64,000 nt of DNA, from positions 372,001 to 436,000 of the forward strand of contig PZJY01000011.1 in assembly GCA_031472005.1 (NCBI GenBank), in the 5' to 3' direction. Under the pieces are notes generated by a model, which saw only the letters and a list, made by a program, of their open reading frames with translations, ran no database searches and had not been told where the DNA came from. Positions 1 through 11,327 of the stretch are shown piece after piece. Every line of letters begins with the position of its first letter. Positions within the stretch are counted from its first letter, which is position 1. Both the position numbers and the translations under genes were made by a program. The stretch is from Tetracladium setigerum. Taxonomy: Eukaryota; Ascomycota; Leotiomycetes; Helotiales.

Positions 1-1913
1 AATTGTGTGTTCGTGTGAGGAAGGGCGAGATGGCGGATGGGCGAGGTGAGGTAATTGAGGCAGTGCAAAGCTTGGCGTCCAACAAACTCAACACACAAGT
101 GGAAAGAATGCAGATGAGAAACTGGAATGGAATGCTGCAGGTGCAGATGCTCGTTTTGGTGGAGGCAAAACAACGGGAACAAACGAGGGGAGACAAAGTG
201 AGGAAAAAACAAGGGAAAAATGGAAGAGATTTTCTCCGGGCTTCCTATTCGTGAAATGGCACATTTATGTGGAATAATGTGTGTGTGTGTATGTATGTGC
301 GTGTATGTCATGTTGGTTGGAATTTCAACTCGACTCGAATCGATTCGAACTACTCTTACCTACTACTCGCTACCTCACACAACAACTACTCGCACTGGTC
401 TAACTACTTCCAACTCCACCTTTGCCATCCATCTCTAGCTTCCCTCCCTCCTCCGTCCCTCCTCTCCTACCTATCCCTAACCCTTCTCTGGTCTCTCCCA
501 CTTCAAGAAATATCCCTCGTCCCAAGCTTTTCCTCGGGTGCACCGCTAATATCCACCGCCATCACCCATACCGCCAATCAATCCCAACCGACCTTGATCG
601 ACCTGACTGGTGAGAGTACAGTAGTAGTGAGAGAGAAAGACGAGCCAGACAGCCAGACAGCCAGACAGAGACAGAGACAGAGACAACAGGGAAACTCTGT
701 GTTGTCGTCCGTCACCGCCGCCGCCGTCGGCGCCAGCTCACTACTCACAACCCTCCTCTCAAAGTCGCCCTTCTCCATCCATCATCCCATCTCATCGAAC
801 TTCCAAGAGCCCGATAATATTAATCCCCATCTCAATCTCATCCACATCCCAGTCGCCCGTCTCTCCCTCCCTCGGTCGTCGTTCGCCCATCCACCATCAT
901 CCCTCCCTCGCTCGCTCGTCTCTGGTCTCTCGTCTCTCCTCCTCCACTCCTTCCACTCGCCTCGGCAGTTCTGGGTCCACCACGACGGACCACATCTTGC
1001 AACAGCAGGGACCCCAGTCCCAAACACACCACGACAAGACAACACAGGCCAAGAGGAGGAACCACCCACGCTCCATCATCTACCCACAACACATCCCCGC
1101 CGCGCGCGCCTCCTCTAGTCCTCTAGACCACCTTTGATCCTGTTCCTGTTCCTGATCTTGATTCTGATTATTCTACTTCTGCTCCCGCCTCCGATCCTGC
1201 ATTGATATCATTGGAACGAGTGAAAGAGAAAGGACAGACATATCGCAGCCACCACCGCCCGGCTCCACCCACCATACATCTTTCGCGCTGATCTCCAAGT
1301 CAACTGACTCTCTCTTACTTACTCACTCACTCATCGTCCTTTACCTCTCACTCTCTCACACTCACATACACCTCTCTTTCTTCAGAGACCGCCAATTTAC
1401 CCAACATCAACCACCAACACCGCCACCACTAACCATCCAACCTTGCCGCTCTCTCTCTCTCTCTCCGTCTCTTCTCTTCTTTGTCCCTCCCCCATTTTGC
1501 CCCGTCACAGCTTCAAGCGTGCAGGAGAATGGGAGAAATTCGAATGAAGAACTCCGCGACCATTGGCATCAGTATTACTGAGCTCGAACGTCCTTAACAG
1601 CAGCTACTCGTGTGCCGCCCCTCTACTCAGGGTTAACCGGCTGCGCTCGCGAATGGAGTTTGAACTCCCAAAGGACAATCGTGGACCATCACACCACTTT
1701 TGACAGGACAGTGGCATCAGAGCTCTGTGAAGAGAAATAGATTTTGTGTGAATGGCGTAGAGTCGTTTCATCCTTCAAGTTCCTTGGGTAACTTGAGAAG
1801 ATTGGCTCGGCAAACGATACCTCTCGGTTTTTGGGAAATTGTGAAAGGGAAAGGGAATTAAAAAAGGGAAATTGAAATAGCTTTGGAAAGATTGGACTGG
1901 ACGGATATTGAAA
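1..1913 (+). promoter_or_regulatory. Pyrimidine-rich upstream/leader region of the Zn2Cys6 gene
   Basis: No convincing gene is visible here. The stretch is dominated by CT-rich sequence on the + strand, for example a CT repeat near 1448-1466, a GT/AT microsatellite at about 277-307 and a CAGACAG/AGACAG repeat near 645-685. Long frames stay open only because the composition lacks stop codons; their translations are Ser/Pro/Leu/His-rich low complexity. CT-rich tracts are common just upstream of transcription starts in filamentous fungi, so most of this is probably promoter and long 5' leader of the regulator that starts at 1914. Confidence 0.5.
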
Positions 1914-3977
1914 ATGGCTGAAAAATCGGTCAAGATGGAAGCAAAGGAAGGAAAGACGGAAAGCAAGATGGGCACGAGAAAGCCACCCCGCCAAATGGCG
2001 GCAAAGGCATGCGAGAGGTGTCGTAGGAGGAAAATCAAGTGTGATGAGTTCTTTCCTTGTGGACAGTGCACGAGAATGCGAGTGGTGTGCAAGATTGAAG
2101 ATCCGGCGGAGAAGAGAAGAGAGCAGCAGCAGACGTAAGTTCCTGCCTCGAAAGAAGATAGCTAAGACTAATATTCAACGACCAAGTGCTATGGAAGATC
2201 GAATCAAACGACTTGAGGCGCTGTTGATCGCAACCTATTCTAACCCAAATAACCACCTGGAAATGAATATTCCTGGATTGGACCAAGACCTGATTCCGGT
2301 CCTGGGAGCAAGTCCACAGGCCCTCGCAGCACGAGGGAAAGTAGATCCTCCAAGATTAACTCTACAGACGCCTGGTTCGCCAGACATGAGGCCGCAAGAA
2401 CCAAGCGAGCTCTTGCTATCAGCTACGGACTATCCCTTTGGTTTCTCCTACTGGAATTCGCCAGAGAGTATGATCCCCAGCGCGCCTGGAAGCGCTTCTG
2501 ATTACTTCTCAAGTGAAGTCCCCCCATGGTCGAATACGGTGACCCGAGGAGGCTCGAACGAGACGACACCACCTGGGAATAGTCCGAGGCCAGATCGGAC
2601 GAGGGCTTCTTCCATGTCGACAAGCGATGCTTCACAGGACGACATTCATCATTCTCCTGTGGTCCACGACCACAACAGATTATCAGTCGATACATCCGGC
2701 TCGACCCTCGGTATCCCCAGATCGCTGTCACATCATGGGATCAATCCCAACCTCAAACTCCCGCTGGCGCATTCTCTCCGGCCATGTCCCCATCTAGCAT
2801 GGATATGGATCCATCCCTTTATTATCCACCCGAACTAAGCATCGGCTCCTGGAGTGGACTGTCCTCCCCCTCCATCATGGCACCCAGCTACTCTTACGAT
2901 GACCACCTCTCCGCAGCAAACCAATCTCTCCCTTCGCACTCCCGCCGCTCCTCTATCAACTCGCTTAATCCGGAATACCCCCAGGACGCCTACGCAAACG
3001 AGCCTAAACGTCGCCGCGCAGCATCAGATCTCTTTCCCGTGCCGCAACAATTCTATCCATCCCCCAACGAAGCTGGTAGCAGCCATACTCACAATCCCGA
3101 ATTCTTCTTCCCTCCCACCTTGCCTGCTCAACAGCAACAACAACGGCCCAACACACCAAACCTGCATCCACCTTCCTCCCAAAGCGGACGACCCCGTCAA
3201 GACTCTCTATCCTCCAACAGTCCCCAAAAAGACGACATCTACCAACGTACCTTCCTCGAAGTCATCTCACCCCTCTTCCCCCTCCTCTCCCAACCACAAC
3301 CCCAACTCTCCCCTCAAATTGCACAAACGCAACTCCTCCTCACCCGCGCCATCGCATCCCACATCCTCTCCCTCCGCACCTCCCAAACAACTGTCCCGGC
3401 CCAAAACTACTTTGCACATGGCCTCCACTCCCACGGAGCCGGTCGCTGGGATTCCCTACCTGGTATCCAAAGCGGTATCTTACTTGCAATCTTCATGTTG
3501 ATATCAGGCTGCCAAGGTCCAAACCTCTATATCCTGAATGCGCAGATCGTAGCTTCTTGTCTTGATCTGGGTCTACATACTAGTCCGCATCTTGCGCGTG
3601 GTAGTCTCGACGCTAATACACTCCTTTGCGCTTATGTGCTGGATCGCACGGTGGGATTGGTGAGTAACAAGCCTTGTTTGATGAAAGATGCGGATCTAGA
3701 ACCGAGTGTTTTGGCTTTGGTGAAAGGTCTGTTGCGTGAGATGGCGGAGAGTGGGAGGGTGAGGAGGGTTAGTGAAGGTGGGAGGTTATGGGATTGGTGG
3801 GGGGTGATTGAGGAGGGTTTTGCTGGGAGGGCGGGCATTATTGTTGGTGGTGGACCTGGTGGTGTTGGTGTTGGCGGAGTTGGAAGTAACAGAGGAAGTA
3901 GGAGTGGAAGTGGAAGCTCGGGGATGGAAATGGAAGGGTTGGGTGAGGCTATGAGTGGGAGTGGGTTTGGCTTTTGA
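1914..3977 (+). CDS. Zn2Cys6 fungal transcription factor (one apparent 1-base frame break)
   Basis: A DNA-binding regulator. Exon 1 is 1914-2134 and exon 2 is 2187-3977, with a 52-base GTAAGT...AG intron. Six cysteines (C32, C35, C42, C48, C51, C58) form the C-x2-C-x6-C-x5-C-x2-C-x6-C binuclear cluster, followed by a basic linker and a short coiled coil (MEDRIKRLEALL) split by the intron. The middle is Ser/Pro-rich. Around 3240-3750 lies a helical stretch (ISPLFPLLSQ ... LDLGLHTSPHL) that may be a shortened fungal TF domain, and the C-terminus is Gly/Ser-rich. The frame must move by one base between 2583 and 2838, where both frames are open; the CCCC run at 2715-2718 with one C missing is the simplest placement and gives a 670-residue protein. 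I chose the ATG at 1914 because no earlier in-frame ATG fits. Its targets cannot be told from sequence. Confidence 0.82.
2135..2186 (+). other. Intron in the Zn2Cys6 gene
   Basis: Donor GTAAGT, acceptor CAAG, 52 bases, phase 2. Splicing joins the zinc cluster to the coiled-coil dimerisation segment, the usual order in this family, which supports the call. Confidence 0.85.
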
Positions 3978-5052
3978 CATGAGTGGGTGAATGGTGAAGA
4001 TGGTGAAGAAGGAGGAAGTGGAAGAAAAATCACCATCTCATTATCATCATATCATCAGCGGATTATGATATATGTCTCACGCGTGCTGAGCCGACGGGTT
4101 ATAAAGTTGCGGCCAGCTTTCAATACCCTTAGCTTTTGATAAAGGAGGGAAGGGAAAGGGAAGTGGGAGGATATGATGGCATATTTACGTTTTTACGCAG
4201 CCTCTTATGAAATATTCGGCGGCGTGGTCTTGGCTCTGTTTTTTCTTTTGTTTCTCTCTTTTTTGGGCATTTTTTGGGTTGGCATGGACGGGGATGATAT
4301 GATGGGATCGGATGGATGATATGAGAAGGAATGACGGAAGCCATCTATAGGATGGTTAGAGGATGATTGGGTAGGAAAGGAAAGAAGATCGGAAATAAAG
4401 AAAGAAAGAAAAGAAAAGACTCGATTTGGGGGCAAGTGAGCTAGCTGAAATAAGAAGATTATGGTATGGCATGTGCATGCGATATGATGGTACACGAAGA
4501 AACGCGCACACATATATATATGAAAAATGGAATATTTTGACATGCAAAGAGAAATATAAATAACAAGATCTATAGAACGAAATGAATGATTTTAAAGATA
4601 AACAAAGCAATGCATTGGGAAGAGGCATATACATATATATAATCTAAGTATAAATTTCCAAGAGACCAAGTCTAGCGTAATAATAGGTAGCCAGCCAGCC
4701 GCCAGTCCTGATTCTTTCTTCACCATGCGCAACAGAATTTTACACCTTAAATTGTCATTCAATTGTTTTTTCTTCTCTCTCTTTTTTTTTTTTTTTTTAA
4801 GAACTAATCTTAATTTAGAGTAGATTAGAGAAAGAAAAAGCCCTATGGCGAGATGATATCCAGTGAATCGAACCGACATTCTATAGTGAACTAGGTACCT
4901 GGCTGACCTGCCTAGTTCACCCATAGGCAAACACAACACAACCCAAACATAACACAGCTAACTGCCTGCCCACCTGCCTACCCGTCCGCCTTCCTTCCTT
5001 CCTTCCTGTCTACCTACCTACCTTACTGACTGAAGGACAAGAGAACAATAGA
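3978..5052. other. Convergent intergenic region with 3' UTRs
   Basis: This stretch lies between two converging genes. It is AT-rich and contains a T17 run (4782-4798), CCTT and CTAC microsatellites at about 4990-5024, and a perfect 10-bp inverted repeat (4886-4895 with 4911-4920). No coding potential was recognised. It most likely holds the two 3' UTRs and polyadenylation signals. Confidence 0.6.
4886..4920. repeat. 10-bp inverted repeat (hairpin)
   Basis: GTGAACTAGG at 4886-4895 is followed after 15 bases by its exact reverse complement at 4911-4920. The pairing nearly extends further (CTATA upstream, CCATAG downstream). It lies between converging transcription units. It could be a transcript 3' hairpin or a remnant of a small inverted-repeat element; function is inferred only from position. 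Confidence 0.6.
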
Positions 5053-7037
5053 CTATAAAATCGCAACACCACAAGGAGGACTCGCCACGCCGCCGGGGAC
5101 GTTGAGTGGCATGCTGCTGAACCAGAAGGACCATTTGTTTTTGGCGAGACATTCTTTTGCTGTTGGTTTGAAGACAAAAAAGACAGGTTAGTTAAATGTT
5201 GATGTAGATTTGGGAGTGTGAATGTGAAAACGAGAGGTGGAGAGAGAATCCTCAGAATAGGAAGAGGAGAGACCGAAAACAAGATATATAAATAAAAATA
5301 GAAACACACAACAAGACCAAAATAAAACAAAATAAAGAAATAAATGGAAAAAAACCCTTCACAAAACCAAAACCAAAAGAAAATTGAAACATACCCAACC
5401 GCTCCAAATCAAACAACTCCCCAATCGGCAGCCCCCACCCGGCCAGCAACCACTCGTGCACGCAAAACTCCTGACTCTGAAAGGGCAGGGCCTCAAACGC
5501 AGGACAATCCGTGGCCACGGCTGCGAAACGGTGGTCCCAGAGCCACTCGAGCGTGGGCTTGGTGGCGGCGATGCCGATGGCGGGTGGGGGAGGGTGTGGG
5601 CGAATGTGGTGGCGGCTTCCGGGGAGAGGGATTTGAAGGTTGGGAGGAAGGATGTGTAGAGGAAGAGGACTGTGAAGGGGGTTAGTTGGGAAGAGTTGGG
5701 AAGAGGTGAGGTGAGAGAGATGGGTTGGATGGGCTGGATGGAAGGAGGGGGGAAGGGGAGAAAGATTAAACGCACTATCGCCGGTCTTGAAAGTAACGCC
5801 TTGAGATTTCGCCATGGCTTCGAGATCTTCACCTGTGATTTGATGGGTTGAGATAGGGTTGAATTCGATTCCTTGGGACGAGGCCCAGAGGGAGTAGTCT
5901 ATTGAATTGAGAAAGATGGGTTAGTCAGACATCTACGCAGGAGCATATTTGATTGTGGAAAGTGGGTTTTTGGATTTGGAAGGTAAACCCTTTCATCGAT
6001 TCTTTTGAAAAGAGAAAAGTGGAACTGGAAGGGGATGGGAAAGGATGGAGAGGGGGGAGAATGAAGGAGATTGTGATATCAGGAGGGGGCAGAGAGGATT
6101 GGATAATGTAGTATCTTACCAAGAAGTACACCACGACCTACTATCCCTCCATTTTTGACCCAGGCTTTATAGTTGAAAGAACTTGAATTAGCAGTAAATT
6201 CTTTTTAGTATACTCAAGAAAAGACAACAAAAAGACAGGTATGGAGGTAGGACGATGGAGAGATTGATCAAATAGCAAGTGTAGGAGGAGGTACTATACG
6301 TACCATGGATTCCGTTCTTTGTGGTGGTGTGAATCTCTTCTTGAGTGCAACCATTAAAGTAAACTTTGTGATCTTGATATCCTGTAATTTTGATAATTGT
6401 TTTGTCAGTTCACACATTGCTTTAAATTGTGCTTTTTTTGGTCACTGAAAAGGGATGGAAGGAGGACGGTTTTGCGTACCGTAATGGCGGAATCCATCCC
6501 ATTGGCTACTCCCTTGAGTATTCTGTATGAATTTCAGTTAATTAGCACTGTATAATACTTCAAGAATAATTGGCTTCTTGAGAGTTCGCCCAGATTTAAT
6601 CTCATTCCTCTTTTCCCTTCCATCAATCGATCTCACTTCATATATCACAACGAATAATTAGACAGAGACACCAAGCCCTCCCATCCCCTCCTCTCCCCCA
6701 AGATATCCTGAACAGAAAATAGTATACATACAAATTCCAAAACATCATCATTCACCGTCCTCGGACTCTTATGAATAATCCTCTGCTCAAAAGCCCTCCG
6801 TCCAAAAGCCGGCACCTTTGGTTCATCCATCGCCCAATCCGTCGGGATACGAATTCCATATTGGATCTCTTTTGATGCCGCGAGAGTGGTCTCTGGTGTG
6901 AGATGGTTCAGCATGCCAAGTTCGTCATTGGGACCGAAGAGTCCCCAAGCATTTCCTCGAGGTCCGGAGGGGTCGAGAGGGAGGGCGCTGAATGGTGGGT
7001 AGGGCTTTTCTTCTGTGGTGGCAGTGATGGTGGCCAT
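5053..7037 (-). CDS. Putative cyclase / kynurenine formamidase-like protein (one apparent frame break)
   Basis: Belongs to the cyclase family (PF04199 type), metal-dependent hydrolases related to bacterial kynurenine formamidase; the substrate of fungal members is generally unknown. Seven exons on the - strand: 7037-6732, 6522-6480, 6381-6304, 6164-6120, 5898-5776, 5669-5395, 5159-5053. Family hallmarks include NAWGLFGPNDELGMLN and LTPETT in exon 1, QWDGFRHYGYQ across exons 2-3, NGIHAWV across exons 3-4, STHQITGEDLE in exon 5, AAVATDCPAFE and HEWLLAGWGLPIGELFDLE in exon 6, and VPGGVASPP near the end. Splice phases agree throughout, but exon 6 changes frame between LSPEAATTFAHTL and AIGIAATKPTLEW. 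Adding one C to the C5 run (G5 at 5586-5590 on +) restores frame and gives 325 residues. No signal peptide is evident, so it is probably cytosolic. Confidence 0.85.
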
Positions 7038-9161
7038 TTTAATTGGAAGGTTTATTGAGAAGTTTATTGGGAGGTTTTATTGATTTGGGGGTGGCTGAGA
7101 GCTTGGGTGAAATGAATATTGGAAGCTTTTACGAAGGGGAGAAAGTGAATAATGGGACTGTTATAAGAGGAGGATAAATAATCCCCACCACTTTTCCCAC
7201 TCTCGTACTCAGGGGTGGGGAGGACGATTAATTGGTAGAGGATTGTTTGTTGTCTTAGAAAGTGATGGTGATGAATGAAGTGTGGGGTAGGTTAGACTAC
7301 AATAGATCAAAGGTGGGGTATCACAAGTAGGAATTAGGAACCCCACTTAGCCGGATATTGGTACGGAAAAGCGAGTTAGTCAGAAGCCGGAGTGGACGAC
7401 TTTATCAAAGAAAAAATCAGAAATGAATATTTGGGATGTGTTATTGTAATGAGATGGAAGTGAGAAATTCGCACAAATTTGGTGGTGTTGCGGGCGTACT
7501 TATAAGTGCGAGATCTAGTCCTGTAAGTCTTACATTCCGAGCCTCGATTAGAAACTTTGATCAAGCCGTGATATTTTCTGCGTAATAGTAAACCTATGAC
7601 TGTGGTGATTATAAATAATTTCATAATATTCTCCTCAAAGAAGAAAGCGTATATTTGGTAAAATCATTGATACTGGTCTTCCTAAAGACGTATTGGCAAA
7701 TTGACCTGACAAGCGACACTACAAGGATAGTGGCTAGATATCTGGCTGATGTGCTTTCCTTTAAAGGGATTTGTTAACGGAGTGAGGAATTTGAGGGAAG
7801 ATAATAATCAAAAACAATAAATAGGATCAACAATATAATCGCACAATGTTGATCATGGCAGGTCGATTTTCCTGGCAGTTTTCTCACACTTAGTTCCTCC
7901 ACGATTTTTAAAAACGAAATGCTGAGGATTAAGGAAATTTGTTGATAAATAGAAAGAGTTCTACTCGATTAGAGGTTTGTTTTGGTGTCGTCGCCGCTCT
8001 AGAACTGTGCTATTAGGATTGACAATTACAGATCCTTTGATATACCAAAACAAAAACTCAACGGTTCTGTTATCTGTATAGTTGATGGGTAGTTAGATGC
8101 TTGGTGGTGAAATATCGCAGAGACCGAAATTGAACACGAAGAAGACTAAATGTTGATCCTACTTTGAAGTCTGTAAATTGCAGTGAATACTAAGAATTGA
8201 ACATTATGAGTTCTAAGTCCTGTATTTCCAACCTGTTTCCACACAATTTAAGTGTTACAGACTTCAATATTTGCTTTTAGTTTTCTCTGCTAAAATTGTA
8301 AGTAATGATTGTAAATTTGGCACCCTTCCAAACTTGACCCATAATTGGCATTCTCAAGAGAGAGAAGGGCACATTCCGGTAGTTCCAGCTCATGAACTGA
8401 CCACCAACACTTTCAGATGGTTTGGTACTATGAGAATTTCGTTATTTTTAAGCTATTAGCTCCATAATTTATAACAATCTGCAAGTGTTAGATTCACTGG
8501 ATCAGTATAACCATCTGACAGTTTAAGATGCAGATCTGTCTGTTATTTATAAGTTACTTTTATATTTTCGTCTGCCAAGCTGAAATCAATCAACTGGCGA
8601 CCAGACTATCACCAAATTAATAGCTATCTTCAGCTTCCTTTAAAATTGAAGATCGAACCCGAGTCTTAAATTTCAAATAAAGCGAAGATATATACGTTTT
8701 CTTCAGCACTCTATAATATGGACAGGAAGATCAGAATGCTTTCAACCTCGCAACCTTGTCTTTGCTAAGCATAACATCTTGAGTTTGAATCATTACATTT
8801 ATTCCGAGGGAGGAGACAAGGTAGTTTATGCTGAATATCAGTGAGAGGTGCAGATAGCTGGAGAGAAAATTCACGCCAAGAACACAGGGAGACTAATTGA
8901 TCTCTAACTTAATTTCAAAATATCGCATTTCAAACTTGAGTAGAGCTTTAATATATCGCAACAAAAATCAATCATTGATATTAACATCGCCAAGAAACTC
9001 TCTAGCGCTAGAGTTGTGGTATGGAAAGTGGCACCTATGATTAATTCCCTTCTCAAGATGCGAAAGACCCACTCTAGTCGTCCCCCTCCCCCCTAAATAT
9101 TTTTAACTTAATTTTACCACACTATGATGGACCAATATAAGCAGTTTGCTATCATCTGAAT
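7038..9161. other. AT-rich gene-poor region
   Basis: The first few hundred bases are presumably the promoter of the cyclase gene. The rest is AT-rich with only short ORFs lacking recognisable motifs or splice context. No repeats or mobile element genes were recognised. Confidence 0.5.
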
Positions 9162-9252
9162 AGGGATATGGTTTAGTGGTATAACGCTTCTTTAGCACAG
9201 GCTTTCGAGTCTAATCTAGAAGAGGTCTGGGGTTCGATTCCCCATTTCTCCA
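9162..9252 (+). tRNA. tRNA-Ala(AGC)-like gene with a 19-base intron
   Basis: A full cloverleaf can be drawn. The D arm is GTTT-AGTGGTA-TAAC, the anticodon stem CTTCT/AGAAG, the anticodon loop TTAGCA..T interrupted after position 37 by a 19-base intron (9198-9216), the variable loop AGGTC, and the T arm TGGGG-TTCGATT-CCCCA, followed by acceptor strand TTTCTCC and discriminator A. Anticodon AGC and a G3:U70 pair, the alanine identity element, both fit tRNA-Ala. The intron contains GGCT, which can pair with the anticodon. Two acceptor-stem mismatches (A1:C72 and T6:T67) are unusual, so this may be a decayed or atypical copy. No other tRNA was seen in the window. Confidence 0.55.
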
Positions 9253-10878
9253 ATCGTGTCATACGATTTATTGGGAATGAGCATTGTTCAATTCAATGAA
9301 TTATCTTTTTTGTCTTTTTGTCGATTTTTTAAGACTGTCTTTCAAGTAGTAGTATTGTGCGTGGTTCAATAACCGAATAGAGATTTGAAAAAGAAATCCC
9401 TTGTTATCGGTACGTAGGGAAAAGTTTTCGTTGGATTGGCTGTCTCCTGCTAAGGATTAATTTTTTCATTCTTTCTCGACAGTAATTTAGATACTCGTTT
9501 TAAAATTTGAAGAGAAATGAGAGTATTTAAAAGACTTAAATTGGTGAGACGATGAGCGGCGAACAGTTCGCGTAAAACAGGGCTTAGTAGTATTTTCGTC
9601 AGCACTATAGATATATCAAGGGAGCTTTCCTCTCTCGCCATTAATAGATTCAGACATGATAAAACTACTAAACCGAGGCTATGCGTATCACCGACTGCTT
9701 TACGCATGCGTTAAAGTGTAGCCAACAAAAATGTTTCAGGATAAATTCAACCTCCTATCTCAACAAATCTCAACGACAACAACAAGAGTAGCACGAACGA
9801 AACCCTGGCAAGCATTCTCCCAGGTTCTAGCTTAATCCGCCAAAATCTCACTGATGAGAACAAGTTAGCAAGATCAAACTTTCCAATGGCATAATAATTC
9901 TTACCTTGTCTCGAACTTCCGTTCGACCTTGACTATCGGTAATCCCCTCTCATTTGTTCCATTTCTCATGGACCTTCCACGCGTTGTCAAAGTCTTCAAT
10001 CTGTTTAAAAGCTTCGTTCAAATGCGCATTCTTTCCTCTGGAGTCTATGTATGAAGGGGCTGCGCCAGAACAACGCTCCGTAATCGTTGAGTCTGCTCGG
10101 ATATACTCCTGGAGCATAGGTGATGGGTGCTTATTACGCTTCCTGCAAGTTGTATGTTAGTTTGGGGGTTGACGATATTCCTTCGATAGGTTTAACATAC
10201 TTTTTAGTTTTTTGGGGCTGACGAGGATCTGGAGTAGAGGAAGACATGGTCTGGCTGATTGCTGGTCAAAATTAGAGGAACGAAGTCGTCCTTGCAAAAT
10301 TCGATTACTGTAATGTAGATGGTGATGGTGACTAGAGTATCATTATTGTCACAGATTTCTTCGGTCTCTTTATACATGGTCTTGTTGACATTGAAATTAT
10401 ATTTCTCCAAACAAAGCCAGGAGTTGCGATATATTCAGATAATGAACTTTTGAAAGTTTTGCAGTTTTCGTTACATTATTTTGGGCTTCTGTCATTTATT
10501 TTTCCTACACTTTGGCAGGTTTCATTAATTAGCTACAAAATTGTGTAAATGAGCTTCAGCTACTGTCGGTCAGGGTCACCTCACGTAGGAACAAAGCCTG
10601 CGGTTCTGTTTTGCGAGGCTGAAAATGATCCTTGACGTCGTTAGACTATTATTATGAGGAGTCATGAAAAGCTCTGTTTTATTGGTCAAGATATCACTGG
10701 GCGAAGGACAAGATTTGGGCCGCATCACAGACCGTCTAGCGAGGCTCTCAGCCTGATAATTCATACTCAATATGCCACACGAATTCTTGACCAACTACAA
10801 TGCTCTAAGGGTCTACACCGCCAATCAATATGAGTTGGAAAACGCCCTGCTACCTAGCAACAACAATTGGCATATTCT
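9253..10878. other. Intergenic, no gene recognised
   Basis: AT-rich sequence with only short ORFs on both strands (none above about 85 codons), no conserved motif and no matching splice signals. I see nothing I can name here. Confidence 0.5.
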
Positions 10879-11060
10879 GACAAAACCTGGCGACAAAACC
10901 TGGCGACAAAACCTGGCGATAAAACCTGGCGACCAAATCGCGACGACAAACTGGCGACAGTCAAACCGGATAACAAAAATCTGGCTACAAAATCCAGCCA
11001 AAAAATTTCGAGACTAATACCTGGCAACAATACCTGGCAACAAAACCTGGCGACAAAGTC
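10879..11060 (+). repeat. Degenerate 13-bp minisatellite
   Basis: About fourteen tandem copies of a unit close to GACAAAACCTGGC. The first three are identical and the later ones diverge and vary by a base or more in length. It ends roughly 270 bases upstream of the Clr5-ankyrin start codon, so it may lie in that promoter. Because 13 is not a multiple of 3, a reading frame across it cycles through Lys/Thr/Trp/Asn/Leu-type peptides and should not be taken for a protein. Confidence 0.9.
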
Positions 11061-11327
11061 TAAAAACACAACACAACAAGAGAACCGAGACACAGAAGAA
11101 GGGTTACAAGCTCGAGGACTCTCAGTTTTCTTTTCTAGAACAGTAGGTCACGGCTTGTATGCACTTTTGTCTTCAAGATCACCTGATGATATCTACTTGA
11201 CGGGACTAGTGTTGATTCTCTCATCAAGGCTGTTGATCATCCTAAAGCTCTTCTACCTTCAAAAAGTGTCTGGGAGAAGTCTGTATCTTTGAAGTTTCTC
11301 TCAAGCTGGTATCTCAATCCTTCGAAC

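Noticed and set aside
267..1118. Long open frame of 283 codons upstream of the Zn2Cys6 gene
   Set aside because: It is Ser/Pro/Leu/His low complexity from CT-rich DNA, several overlapping frames are open on both strands, and there is no domain or splice context.
2659..2720. Cryptic 59- or 62-base intron in the Zn2Cys6 gene
   Set aside because: The donors would be GTCCAC or GTGGTC with no branch point, while a missing C in a CCCC run explains the frame change simply and matches the other genes.
3632..4036. Antisense frame of 134 codons, Pro/Ser/Thr-rich
   Set aside because: It is the complement of the Gly/Ser-rich C-terminus of the Zn2Cys6 protein.
5252..5815. - strand frame of 187 codons as a gene of its own
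   Set aside because: It mixes real cyclase exon sequence with intron and frame-shifted stretches; the cyclase model explains it.
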